Shown piece after piece: positions 42,044-50,907 of a stretch of DNA of 64,000 nucleotides (positions within the stretch are counted from its first letter, which is position 1; the number at the start of each line of letters is the position of its first letter). The notes beneath the pieces were generated by a model. It saw nothing but the letters and a program-made list of their open reading frames with translations. It was not told where the DNA came from and did no database searches. The stretch is from Sediminibacterium sp. (GTDB lineage: Bacteria > Bacteroidota > Bacteroidia > Chitinophagales > Chitinophagaceae): assembly GCA_030158665.1 (NCBI GenBank), contig JAOASM010000036.1, positions 52,838-116,837 of the forward strand, in the 5' to 3' direction. A program made the position numbers and the translations under genes.

Positions 42044-43504
42044 TTAAAGAGAAAGTGATTCTCCTTTATAAAACTCAAGTAATTTGATTCTAAATACATA
42101 CTCATACTGAGCTGATTTATAATTTACTTTAGCCTTTAAAAAATTATTCTGATTGTTTAACAATTCGATCGTTCCTAATAGTCCTAATTCATAACGCTTA
42201 GTTGCAAAACTATACGCTTTCTCTGCAGATGTAACTGCCTTTTGAGTGGCATTCAACTTATTAAACGCTACTACTGCATTGGTATACGCAGCATAAATAT
42301 CTTGCTTTAACTTTCTTTGCGTATTTTCTTGTTGCAAACTAGCAGATTGGTAATTTAACTTAGACTGCTGATAAGCCGTTTTGGATTGATTGGCATTGAA
42401 GATTGGAATTGACAATTGGAATCCAAAGTTCTGTCCAAAGTTATTATCCAATTGCTTTCCCCATCCCTTCCATATATTACTAAAATCTCTATTACTTGTA
42501 ATGGTATTGTATATAGGACTTTGTACATAATACTTAGCAGATCCAACAGTCACAAATGGACTTGTTGGTGAAATATTGCTAAATCCAGCGGACTCAACAC
42601 CACTGATGTACTTGAAAGAATTAGAAAAATTCGAACTCAAAGAATAGCCGAAGCTTAAAGTAGGGAAAAATCCTGCTTTAGCTACCAAACGATTTTTTTC
42701 AGCCGCCTTTAATCTAAGATTTGCCGCTTTGATATTCGGTAAATTTTGTTCCGCAACACCAAACACATAGTCGGGTTGTAAGTCTGCAAAACCTTGTAAT
42801 TTAATTTTATCTACCGGTTGCACATACACATCAAATGCCTCCGCTGCATCTAAATTCAATAATGCCTTTAAACTTAATTTACTTTGCTCTACATTGGAGA
42901 TAGCAGTAATATAATTACTACTGTCATTAGCCAATTGTGTTTCCAATTCTAATAAGTTGATCTCAGGCAACAAACCCACTTCTACACGCTTCTTTGTAGC
43001 AGCTAATTGTTCTGTAGTTTGTGCAATTTGAATTTTTGCAATTTCAGATTGTTCGATGGTAGACAACACTTGTAAATAAAATGTAGCCACATTTAATGAG
43101 ATATCATTAGATGCAGTTTGAAGATCAGCGATACTTGCCAACCAGCTATAATTACTTGCAGCTGCTGTATTTCCTAATCTGTTATTATTGTACAACTGTA
43201 CGCCTCCATTCACTCCAAAGTTATTGTACAAAAATTGCGTTGTAGTGAACGCGTTTGTAACAGGATCAATTGAACGTCCTAGACGCATTCCCAAGCCAGA
43301 AGACCCACTCATGGTAGGTAATTGATTAGATTTTGCTTGATCTGCTTGTAATTTGGCCAACCTAGCTTGAATGTCTGCTTGCTGAACCGAAATATTGTGC
43401 TTGATAGCATATTCCACACAGGTTCTTAAATCCCATTGTTTTGGGGTTTGAGCCGTCAAAGACATAGTCAACACTAGAAAAATAAACGAAAAAATGTATT
43501 TCAT
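42044..43504 (-). CDS. TolC-family outer membrane efflux protein
   Basis: Signal peptide, WDLRTCVEYAIKHNISVQQADIQ, duplicated helical repeats. Confidence 0.92.
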   Translation of the reverse strand: MKYIFSFIFLVLTMSLTAQTPKQWDLRTCVEYAIKHNISVQQADIQARLAKLQADQAKSNQLPTMSGSSGLGMRLGRSIDPVTNAFTTTQFLYNNFGVNGGVQLYNNNRLGNTAAASNYSWLASIADLQTASNDISLNVATFYLQVLSTIEQSEIAKIQIAQTTEQLAATKKRVEVGLLPEINLLELETQLANDSSNYITAISNVEQSKLSLKALLNLDAAEAFDVYVQPVDKIKLQGFADLQPDYVFGVAEQNLPNIKAANLRLKAAEKNRLVAKAGFFPTLSFGYSLSSNFSNSFKYISGVESAGFSNISPTSPFVTVGSAKYYVQSPIYNTITSNRDFSNIWKGWGKQLDNNFGQNFGFQLSIPIFNANQSKTAYQQSKLNYQSASLQQENTQRKLKQDIYAAYTNAVVAFNKLNATQKAVTSAEKAYSFATKRYELGLLGTIELLNNQNNFLKAKVNYKSAQYEYVFRIKLLEFYKGESLSL

Positions 43505-43542
43505 TGGTGGTATTGATAATTATAAATTCCTATTATACAATA

Positions 43543-43550
43543 CAAAAGTA
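43543..43550 (-). promoter_or_regulatory. Candidate -7 element TACTTTTG for tolC/adaptor operon
   Basis: TAnnTTTG match on the minus strand upstream of 43504. Confidence 0.4.
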
Positions 43551-43566
43551 ATGTAAACCTTAAGAG

Positions 43567-43585
43567 TTGTCTAATTTTTAGACAA
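43567..43585. promoter_or_regulatory. Perfect palindrome TTGTCTAA-TTT-TTAGACAA, candidate repressor operator
   Basis: 8-bp perfect arms with 3-bp centre in the promoter-proximal region of the efflux operon; no following T-tract. Confidence 0.55.
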
Positions 43586-43641
43586 ACGGACTTCAAATTG
43601 GCTGAACAGCTATGGGTGGGTATAAAAGGCTTAGTTCTCCT

Positions 43642-44973
43642 TTATGAGGTCTTTTTGTAGTAGAATAATCGGTACAATACCAATACGATTGCTACTAGGA
43701 TGACCGCCGTCAGCGCTGCATAAGGCTTATCTATCACAACTGCCACTGCCACAAAAGCGTATGAAAGCACAAAAAGGACACAAAAAAGAGGGGTCCATCG
43801 CTTTAATCCTCCTGTTACTGAGGCATCCCCCTGATTTTTTCTCCTTAAAATAAGTAGGGTCGCTGCAGAAGTACTCATCCCTAAACAATCTAAGAAAATA
43901 CTAAAACTCAACACATCGTCTACCCCTTTTCCAAAAAAGGTGATTAAAATAGTGGTGATAGCAAATACGGTCAATCCCGGAACCAACGCATCTGTTTTAG
44001 GATGCTTTTTTTGAAACACAGCAGGTAATACCTTATCCTCACTCATCGCAAACATCACCCTTGGATTGCTCATTAAAATAACATTCACATAAGCCAATAC
44101 ACTTAAGACCATCGCAAAGTCGAAAACTTTAGCTCCCAATTTCCCAAACCATGCTTCAAATAAAAGTGACCCAATCGCATTGGCGTTTTTAATGTTATCG
44201 AATCCAATTACTTTTACATAGGTATAATTGATTGCTAAATATAAAAATAACACCAACAAAATGCCAATCACAATCCCTCTTTGCATCGTCTTTGCAGAAC
44301 TTACTTCTGCTCCAAAATTGATTGTTTGTTGATATCCTCCGTAGGTAAAAAATACAGCCACCAAACTTACCATCAATAACAATACTCCATTGGTGCCATC
44401 ATACACATATACTTTGCCTTCATTGAAACCATGAGGCGCCACACTAACTCCTTTAAATAATGAGGTAATCAATAAAAGGATTAAACTAATTTTCACCACC
44501 ATCAATACATTCTGCGTTCTACTACTTGTTTTTAATCCTAGTAAATTAACGATGTAAAATAGTCCAACCGAAAAAGAGGCGACACCTATATTGAATAAGG
44601 TTCCTGAAGGTCGACCAAATAATAAATCACTCACATAGTCCGCCCCAATTAAGGCCACAACAGCTAAAGAGGCAGCATTGCTAATTAAGATCAATACATT
44701 AATAGTAAAACCGACACCAGGGTGATAACAATGTGCAAAAACTTTATAGTAACCACCCATCACTGGCAATCTTTGGCCAATTTCTGCATAGGTTAAAGCA
44801 CCAAACAAAGCAATGATGCCACCGATGATCCAAGCACTAAAAAAAATGAGTGGTGTGCCAGACTTAGCGGCAATAGTTGCAGGTGTTTTGAAAATACCCA
44901 TTCCTATCACTAAGCTCACGACGATCATGGTTAGGCTAAAAAAATTAATACTTTGTTTTGCTTTTGTACTCAT
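43642..44973 (-). CDS. APC-family amino acid permease
   Basis: 12-TM-like; VSLVIGMGIFKTPATIAAKSGTP; start set to MSTKAKQS. Confidence 0.9.
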   Translation of the reverse strand: MSTKAKQSINFFSLTMIVVSLVIGMGIFKTPATIAAKSGTPLIFFSAWIIGGIIALFGALTYAEIGQRLPVMGGYYKVFAHCYHPGVGFTINVLILISNAASLAVVALIGADYVSDLLFGRPSGTLFNIGVASFSVGLFYIVNLLGLKTSSRTQNVLMVVKISLILLLITSLFKGVSVAPHGFNEGKVYVYDGTNGVLLLMVSLVAVFFTYGGYQQTINFGAEVSSAKTMQRGIVIGILLVLFLYLAINYTYVKVIGFDNIKNANAIGSLLFEAWFGKLGAKVFDFAMVLSVLAYVNVILMSNPRVMFAMSEDKVLPAVFQKKHPKTDALVPGLTVFAITTILITFFGKGVDDVLSFSIFLDCLGMSTSAATLLILRRKNQGDASVTGGLKRWTPLFCVLFVLSYAFVAVAVVIDKPYAALTAVILVAIVLVLYRLFYYKKTS

Positions 44974-45012
44974 AGGAAATGGCTTTAACACTTTTCTTAA
45001 ATATAAATGTAG

Positions 45013-45020
45013 CAAACTTA
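45013..45020 (-). promoter_or_regulatory. Candidate -7 element TAAGTTTG for the permease
   Basis: TAnnTTTG match on the minus strand. Confidence 0.3.
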
Positions 45021-45084
45021 TTGGGAGTTTTCAACAATGGGTTAATAATTAAATCCATCCACTCTTTCAAAAGAGAATAAGTTT

Positions 45085-45250
45085 GTCTCTGATTAGGTTC
45101 ATGTAAATGATTAAAAGGGAATCCCGTTAAAACCGGGAGCTATTCCCGTAGCTGTATGTTCGATGCAAAAGCATTAAGTCAAATCCACTGAAGCAATTCG
45201 GGAAGGATGACTTTGAGAAGAACGAGCCAGAAGACCTGCCTGATTAAAAG
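45085..45250 (+). promoter_or_regulatory. Cobalamin (AdoCbl-type) riboswitch
   Basis: AAAAGGGAA...GCTGTA...CCACTG (45185)...GGGAAGG (45200)...B12 box GAGCCAGAAGACCTGCC (45224-45240), upstream of a BtuB-like receptor. Confidence 0.92.
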
Positions 45251-45337
45251 AAACCAACAGCTTTCGGGTAAAAAGCAAGGATTTGTAAAAGAATTCTCTT
45301 TATCAGGAAGCTCATTGTTCACTCAAAAAACAAAACA

Positions 45338-47260
45338 ATGAGCAAAAAAATTATGACGCTCTCGGTGTGCCTTATCGCCACCATGTCCAACCTCTTTGGA
45401 CAACAAAAAGACTCCACTAAGACAACCCAATTGGAGGATGTGATTGTGACTGCCAATAAAATTGAGCAGAAACAAAATGGAACAAGTAAAGTGATCACCC
45501 TAATTACTGCTGCACAAATTCAACAAAATGCTGGAAGAACCATTGCACAAGTGTTGAATGAACAAGCTGGATTAAGTTTGCCAGGAACTTTAAGCAATTT
45601 AGGAACTGTGCCAAGTATTTATATGCGTGGAGCAGCTTCTGGAAGAACATTAATTTTATTAGATGGTGCACCAGTTGGAGACCCTTCCATGATTAGCAAT
45701 GAATTTGATTTGAATTTAGTGCCATTGAATCAAGTGGAGCGTATTGAAATCTTGAAAGGTGCACAAAGTACACTCTATGGCTCTGACGCGATTGGTGGAG
45801 TCATCAACATCATTACAAAATCAAAAGGAGTGCCGTTTGTGACAGGCGCATTAAGCTATGGTAGCTATGGTACCAAACAAGGCAACCTTCAGTTCAATAG
45901 TAACATCAATAAGTTGAATTATACCATTGGATTTGAAAATCAAAATGCAGATGGATTCTCCTCTGCAAAAGATATCACCAATAAAGCCAACTTTGATAAG
46001 GATGGGTATCAGAACAATAGCTTTTTTGTGAAAGCTAAATACCAGATTGATTCACTTTGGAACTTGCAGGTATCCAGCAGAAAAACTGCTTACAAATCTG
46101 CAATTGACTATGGTGGATTCCGAGATGATAAAGACAACGAATTCAAAAATGCAACCACAATGAGCGGACTTGTATTGCAATATAAAAAAGCTAAAACAAC
46201 TTTTCAAGTTCAATACCAATTCACCACACAAGACAGAACTTATTTGAATGATAGTACAGATAGAACTTACTTGATTTACGAAAACAATCAATATGCCGGA
46301 AAGACGCATTTTGCAGATGCCTTTTTATCTACGCCAATACATAAAAACATTCAGTGGATTGTTGGTACAGATTTTAGATACGGATCTTATAACCAAACCT
46401 ATGCATCCATTAGTCAATGGGGACCATATAACGATGCTTTTAAAGATACTTTTCAATTTCAGAATGCATTGTACACATCGGTTTTAATCAATGACAATGC
46501 AAAAAAATGGTTGATAGAATTAGGAGGAAGATACAATCACCACAATCGCTTTGGCAACAACCAAACATTCACATTGAACCCTTCATATGCATTAACTGAT
46601 CAGGTTCGTTTGATAGCAAGTATTTCCACCGGATTCAAAGCACCTTCACTTTATCAAATCAGCTATAACGACCAATTAAAAGCTGAAACCTCATTTAATA
46701 CAGAGTTGGGTGTTTCGTTCAGAAAAGGACCCGTTTTTGCAAGAGCAGTGTATTATAATCGTAACATAAAAAATGGCATTGATTATAATTATATTGATTA
46801 TAACTTTTTCAATTTTATCCAACAAAAAGTCCATGGATTAGAAATTGAGATACAACATCCCATCAATGAAAAGCATCAGTTTTCGGCGAACTATACCTTA
46901 ATGAATGGACAAGAAACCAATCAAAATAGAATCACCACCACCGATACAATTACCTATAATTATTTATTAAAGCGTCCAAAACACAGCTTAAATCTTCAAT
47001 GGCATTATACCATCAATAAAAAATGGGATGCTAGCCTAACAGGAAGATTTATTAGCGAACGTAAGGACGTAGGCGGGTATGCCACTCCAGATGTGACATT
47101 AGGCTATTATACATTGCTTAATGCCGCTATTCAATACAAATGGAGCAATCGTATAATCTTATTCGCGAATGGTCAAAATCTACTGAATGACAATTTCAGT
47201 GAAATCAGTGGTTACAATGCCATTGGAAGGATGATGCAATTTGGGATACGTTTGAATTAG
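45338..47260 (+). CDS. btuB: TonB-dependent receptor, BtuB-like (cobalamin)
   Basis: Plug domain TQLEDVIVTANKIEQK...LLDGAPVGDP...LYGSDAIGGVINI; controlled by the riboswitch. Confidence 0.87.
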   Translation: MSKKIMTLSVCLIATMSNLFGQQKDSTKTTQLEDVIVTANKIEQKQNGTSKVITLITAAQIQQNAGRTIAQVLNEQAGLSLPGTLSNLGTVPSIYMRGAASGRTLILLDGAPVGDPSMISNEFDLNLVPLNQVERIEILKGAQSTLYGSDAIGGVINIITKSKGVPFVTGALSYGSYGTKQGNLQFNSNINKLNYTIGFENQNADGFSSAKDITNKANFDKDGYQNNSFFVKAKYQIDSLWNLQVSSRKTAYKSAIDYGGFRDDKDNEFKNATTMSGLVLQYKKAKTTFQVQYQFTTQDRTYLNDSTDRTYLIYENNQYAGKTHFADAFLSTPIHKNIQWIVGTDFRYGSYNQTYASISQWGPYNDAFKDTFQFQNALYTSVLINDNAKKWLIELGGRYNHHNRFGNNQTFTLNPSYALTDQVRLIASISTGFKAPSLYQISYNDQLKAETSFNTELGVSFRKGPVFARAVYYNRNIKNGIDYNYIDYNFFNFIQQKVHGLEIEIQHPINEKHQFSANYTLMNGQETNQNRITTTDTITYNYLLKRPKHSLNLQWHYTINKKWDASLTGRFISERKDVGGYATPDVTLGYYTLLNAAIQYKWSNRIILFANGQNLLNDNFSEISGYNAIGRMMQFGIRLN

Positions 47261-47282
47261 ATTTTAATGGGTTAGTAAATTT

Positions 47283-47316
47283 AAAAAAGCTTTGTATCTT
47301 CATACAAAGCTTTTTT
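47283..47316 (+). terminator. Strong intrinsic terminator after btuB-like gene, abutting marC
   Basis: 15-bp stem AAAAAAGCTTTGTAT/ATACAAAGCTTTTTT with CTTC tetraloop and T-run. Confidence 0.85.
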
Positions 47317-47317
47317 T

Positions 47318-47896
47318 ATGGTATTCAAATTAGACGAACTCCTTACAATTGTCTTTACTTTATTCGCCGTAATTGATATCGTGGGTTCTATCCCATTATT
47401 GATTTCGATGAAAGAAAAAGTAGGGGTGATTAAATCCTTTAAAGTGACACTCATCTCTGGTGGACTGATGATCTTATTTTTGTTTTTAGGAAAACCCTTT
47501 TTACAAATATTAGGATTGGATGTAAAATCTTTTGCAGTTGGTGGATCAATTGTGATTTTTCTTTTGGGACTTGAGATGGTATTAGGACATGAAATATTTA
47601 AAGGAGATAAAAATGAACATGCCGGTGCGGTAGTACCCATCGCCTTCCCTATCATTGCTGGAAGTGGGACCTTAACTACAATCATGTCCCTAAAAGCTAA
47701 TTTTGATGAAGCTTATATTGCAGCAGGTATCATTATCAATTTAGTGATTATCTATATTGTATTAAAATCACTCAACTTTATTGAACGTATGCTTGGCCCA
47801 GGAGGCCTTTTAGCTGTTCGTAAATTCTTTGGTGTTATCTTATTGGCCATTGCTGTCAAGATCTTCTCAAGCAATATCGCAGCATTAAAAAAGTAA
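47318..47896 (+). CDS. MarC-family integral membrane protein
   Basis: FTLFAVIDIVGSIPLLISM...GSGTLTTIMSLKA; 6 TM. Confidence 0.92.
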   Translation: MVFKLDELLTIVFTLFAVIDIVGSIPLLISMKEKVGVIKSFKVTLISGGLMILFLFLGKPFLQILGLDVKSFAVGGSIVIFLLGLEMVLGHEIFKGDKNEHAGAVVPIAFPIIAGSGTLTTIMSLKANFDEAYIAAGIIINLVIIYIVLKSLNFIERMLGPGGLLAVRKFFGVILLAIAVKIFSSNIAALKK

Positions 47897-47934
47897 TATT
47901 AATTACTGATTTAATACTTATGACTTACTTATAA

Positions 47935-47967
47935 AAAAAGAGGCAGCCTTTTGGACTGCCTCTTTTT
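47935..47967. terminator. Bidirectional intrinsic terminator between convergent marC and TonB receptor
   Basis: 12-bp stem AAAAAGAGGCAG/CTGCCTCTTTTT, loop CCTTTTGGA. Confidence 0.85.
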
Positions 47968-47988
47968 ATTTTAAACAAGATGAAAAAA

Positions 47989-50196
47989 CTAGAAACTAAA
48001 CTTAGCTTGAAGTACATAATTTCTGCCTAGCGCAGAAATCCCACTAGCAAAATATCGATAATTTAAGTCGGCTATGTTTTCAATTTGAAAACTTAAACTT
48101 ATCTTTTTATTCGCTTGATAGCTTGTGTTGATATTCCAGATCTGCCAACCCGGCATACCATCCTTAGTGGCGTAAATTTCATTGTCTTCGCCATTCAAAT
48201 TGTAATCCTCAATATGCTTCCATCCATTGAACACAGTGAATAATTCAGCAGAAAATTGCTTTACATCATGCTTTAACCCAATCCTGCCATAGGTTGGGGG
48301 GATATGGTCTAAAGGCATTTCTAGTGCACCATTATTATACCTGCCCTTGGTGTAAGTATACGTTGCCGCCAAAATAGTGTTAGGCGTTAAATGCGCTGAT
48401 CCATTGATATTAAAGCCATATACAACCGCCTTCGCTTTATTTTGTGTAGCATATACATCACTCACTATACCTTGATACAAAATTGAACTTGCATTATTCC
48501 ATTTGAATTGATCTACCACCAATGCATTTTTAAACCAGGTATAAAAAAGGGAAGCGCCAATACTATAGGTGGAAGTTGTTTTAGATACATTCAATTCTGC
48601 GTTATAAGTATACTCTGGTTTTAGATCCTTATTTGGCACTACTACATATCCAGTCCTAGTATCAAATACTTTAGTTAAATCATCCACATTGGGCGCTCTA
48701 AATCCACTGCTTAGCCCAAAAGCAACCCTTAATCCATCTGCACCATTGTAAGCCATACCTAAGTTGCCAGTTACTGCAGTATTATTTTGTTTGGCATCCG
48801 TAAATGGAAAATGCATTAGTGCTGTGTCTTTAAAGTTAGCATTCAATTGCACATTGTTCAAACGTATGCCGCTATTCAATACCCAATTGCCTGCCAAAAA
48901 CTGAGTATGTTGCGCATAAATTGCATGATTGGCCATGTTAGTTGGTCCATCGCTATACCTTGTGGTAATTGCAGTTTGCAAATTGGTTGCGATATTATTT
49001 CGATAAGCTGTGGAGCCCACTTTATTATAATAAGACTCCATACCAAGATGCAGTTCGCTTGATTTTCCAACATGTAATAGATCCATGTTTAAGCCGACTA
49101 AATCAACCGCTTCAAACCTGTAATCCTTATTGTTTGATTTAAACTTTCTACTTATCCTACTCTCTTCCAAATGCTGGTAGTTGACATTAGCAGTGAACTC
49201 CTGAAAATAGCCACTCAATTGTTCTTTAGTCAATTTATACCCAACCATATTTCGAACCTGAGGTCCATAATACCACTCTGCATATACAGGCATACCTCTA
49301 TTCGTTTCGGTTAAACGATCGTAACGATTGATATTAGAAGAATTAGAGATTTGCACATTCAATAAATGGGTGGTATGCTCATTAGGTCGATACAATACTT
49401 TCTGTAATAAATCAGTTTGATTGTATCCGCTTAACTTTTGACTATTGACTGATGCACTATTGTCTTTAATAACATCAGTGTTATTTTCTCTAGCGACATA
49501 AAAAAATCTTTTACCAAAATCTGGATAGGCCGACAATCTCTTATTTCCTTGACGCATATCTCCAAAACTACTTTTAGTAAAAGATGTCAGATAAGCCCAT
49601 TTGTTGTTGGCAATATTAAAGTCAATATGCTGACGATGTTCATTTTGACCATTGCCATACCTATAAATTACATTTCCATTGGCTTTCCAAGGTGCTTTTT
49701 TTGACGCAAGATTAGATTTAAAAAGCTGGGGCTGTTTCGTAAATAAATTAACTACCCCACCCAATGCATCACTACCATATAAAGTGGAACTTGGGCCATA
49801 ATTAATTTCTACACGATCCAAAATTAGATTATCCACCGTGATGATATTTTGCAAATGACCCGCCCTAAAAATAGCACTATTCATACGCACACCATCTACC
49901 ATCAATAAAACCCTACTAGCTTCAAATCCTCTCACCACTGGGCTTCCGCCTCCTGCTTGACTTTTTTGAACAAATACTTGACCCGAAGCAGTCAAAATAT
50001 CTGCTGTATTGGCTTGCTGCTGAAGCAATACTTTATCGGTTAAGGCAACCACCCTTTGTACAATATTTTTTGAAAGCGTCGGAAACTTATTGGCATAGAT
50101 CACTACATCTTGTAAGGGTTTACTTGTAGTATCAGATTGTGCCATTAAGTTCAACGTCATACAAAAAATAATTAGTACGCTTAATATTAAACGCAT
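47989..50196 (-). CDS. TonB-dependent receptor, haem/haemoglobin-receptor-like
   Basis: GGGSPVVRGFEASRVLLMVDGVRMNSAIFRAGHLQNIITVDNLILDRVEINYGPSSTLYGSDALGGVVN; FRAPNVDDLTKVFD. Confidence 0.9.
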   Translation of the reverse strand: MRLILSVLIIFCMTLNLMAQSDTTSKPLQDVVIYANKFPTLSKNIVQRVVALTDKVLLQQQANTADILTASGQVFVQKSQAGGGSPVVRGFEASRVLLMVDGVRMNSAIFRAGHLQNIITVDNLILDRVEINYGPSSTLYGSDALGGVVNLFTKQPQLFKSNLASKKAPWKANGNVIYRYGNGQNEHRQHIDFNIANNKWAYLTSFTKSSFGDMRQGNKRLSAYPDFGKRFFYVARENNTDVIKDNSASVNSQKLSGYNQTDLLQKVLYRPNEHTTHLLNVQISNSSNINRYDRLTETNRGMPVYAEWYYGPQVRNMVGYKLTKEQLSGYFQEFTANVNYQHLEESRISRKFKSNNKDYRFEAVDLVGLNMDLLHVGKSSELHLGMESYYNKVGSTAYRNNIATNLQTAITTRYSDGPTNMANHAIYAQHTQFLAGNWVLNSGIRLNNVQLNANFKDTALMHFPFTDAKQNNTAVTGNLGMAYNGADGLRVAFGLSSGFRAPNVDDLTKVFDTRTGYVVVPNKDLKPEYTYNAELNVSKTTSTYSIGASLFYTWFKNALVVDQFKWNNASSILYQGIVSDVYATQNKAKAVVYGFNINGSAHLTPNTILAATYTYTKGRYNNGALEMPLDHIPPTYGRIGLKHDVKQFSAELFTVFNGWKHIEDYNLNGEDNEIYATKDGMPGWQIWNINTSYQANKKISLSFQIENIADLNYRYFASGISALGRNYVLQAKFSF

Positions 50197-50225
50197 TATA
50201 ATTATTTTAAAATGAAACTGAATCG

Positions 50226-50257
50226 CCTATCATTTGAAAAAATGACATAATGATAGG
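50226..50257. repeat. Inverted repeat CCTATCATT-N14-AATGATAGG between 50271 gene and TonB receptor
   Basis: 9-bp perfect arms at 50226-50234 and 50249-50257. Confidence 0.6.
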
Positions 50258-50270
50258 TCTGTCTTATGAA

Positions 50271-50867
50271 TTAGACAGCTTCTGGCGGGTGTAAAATCTC
50301 TCCTGTATAGCTACTCGAAATTGGTGTAGCATAGAATGAATATGTATTGATTACCAAGCTGGCATCAATAACCTGATGCTTACTTAATTGGATAGATTCA
50401 TATACTGAGTAAGTCGGATTCAATTTGATCTTGGAATCCTTAGCTTTCGAATTAGAGGTGGAGGAAGCATCTAACTCTTTGCTCAAATGATGTGCTTTGT
50501 TTTGATTGGCAACAATTGCTGCTTCTTCTTCATCGGATGCAGCAATAATCTCCCAACCAGCTGGCGTCTTAGTAATAGAAACAATATCATAGAACATCCC
50601 TTTGTAGCTAAATTCACGACCCTTTTCTTCCCAATGATATCCCTTGGGTAAAATGGATTTATCTTTCACTACAAATTTTATTTGATCCTCTTTTCTACCC
50701 TTTTTTGAATCGTCGTTTTCGGCTTTGATTTCATTCAATTTCCCCGCATCAATCATGGCAAAGCGTTCCTGCTCATGTACTTTTTCTTGAAGCCAATAAA
50801 AATAACTTAAACTACTTGTAGATAATAACAAAGCAGCAAAACAGAATATGGCAATGGCTTTTTTCAA
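50271..50867 (-). CDS. Hypothetical exported/membrane-anchored protein ending in EILHPPEAV
   Basis: ORF with N-terminal hydrophobic segment; co-directional upstream of TonB receptor. Confidence 0.7.
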   Translation of the reverse strand: MKKAIAIFCFAALLLSTSSLSYFYWLQEKVHEQERFAMIDAGKLNEIKAENDDSKKGRKEDQIKFVVKDKSILPKGYHWEEKGREFSYKGMFYDIVSITKTPAGWEIIAASDEEEAAIVANQNKAHHLSKELDASSTSNSKAKDSKIKLNPTYSVYESIQLSKHQVIDASLVINTYSFYATPISSSYTGEILHPPEAV

Positions 50868-50907
50868 TAAACCTAAGGTACGGAAAAAACAACAATTTAA
50901 TATTCAT

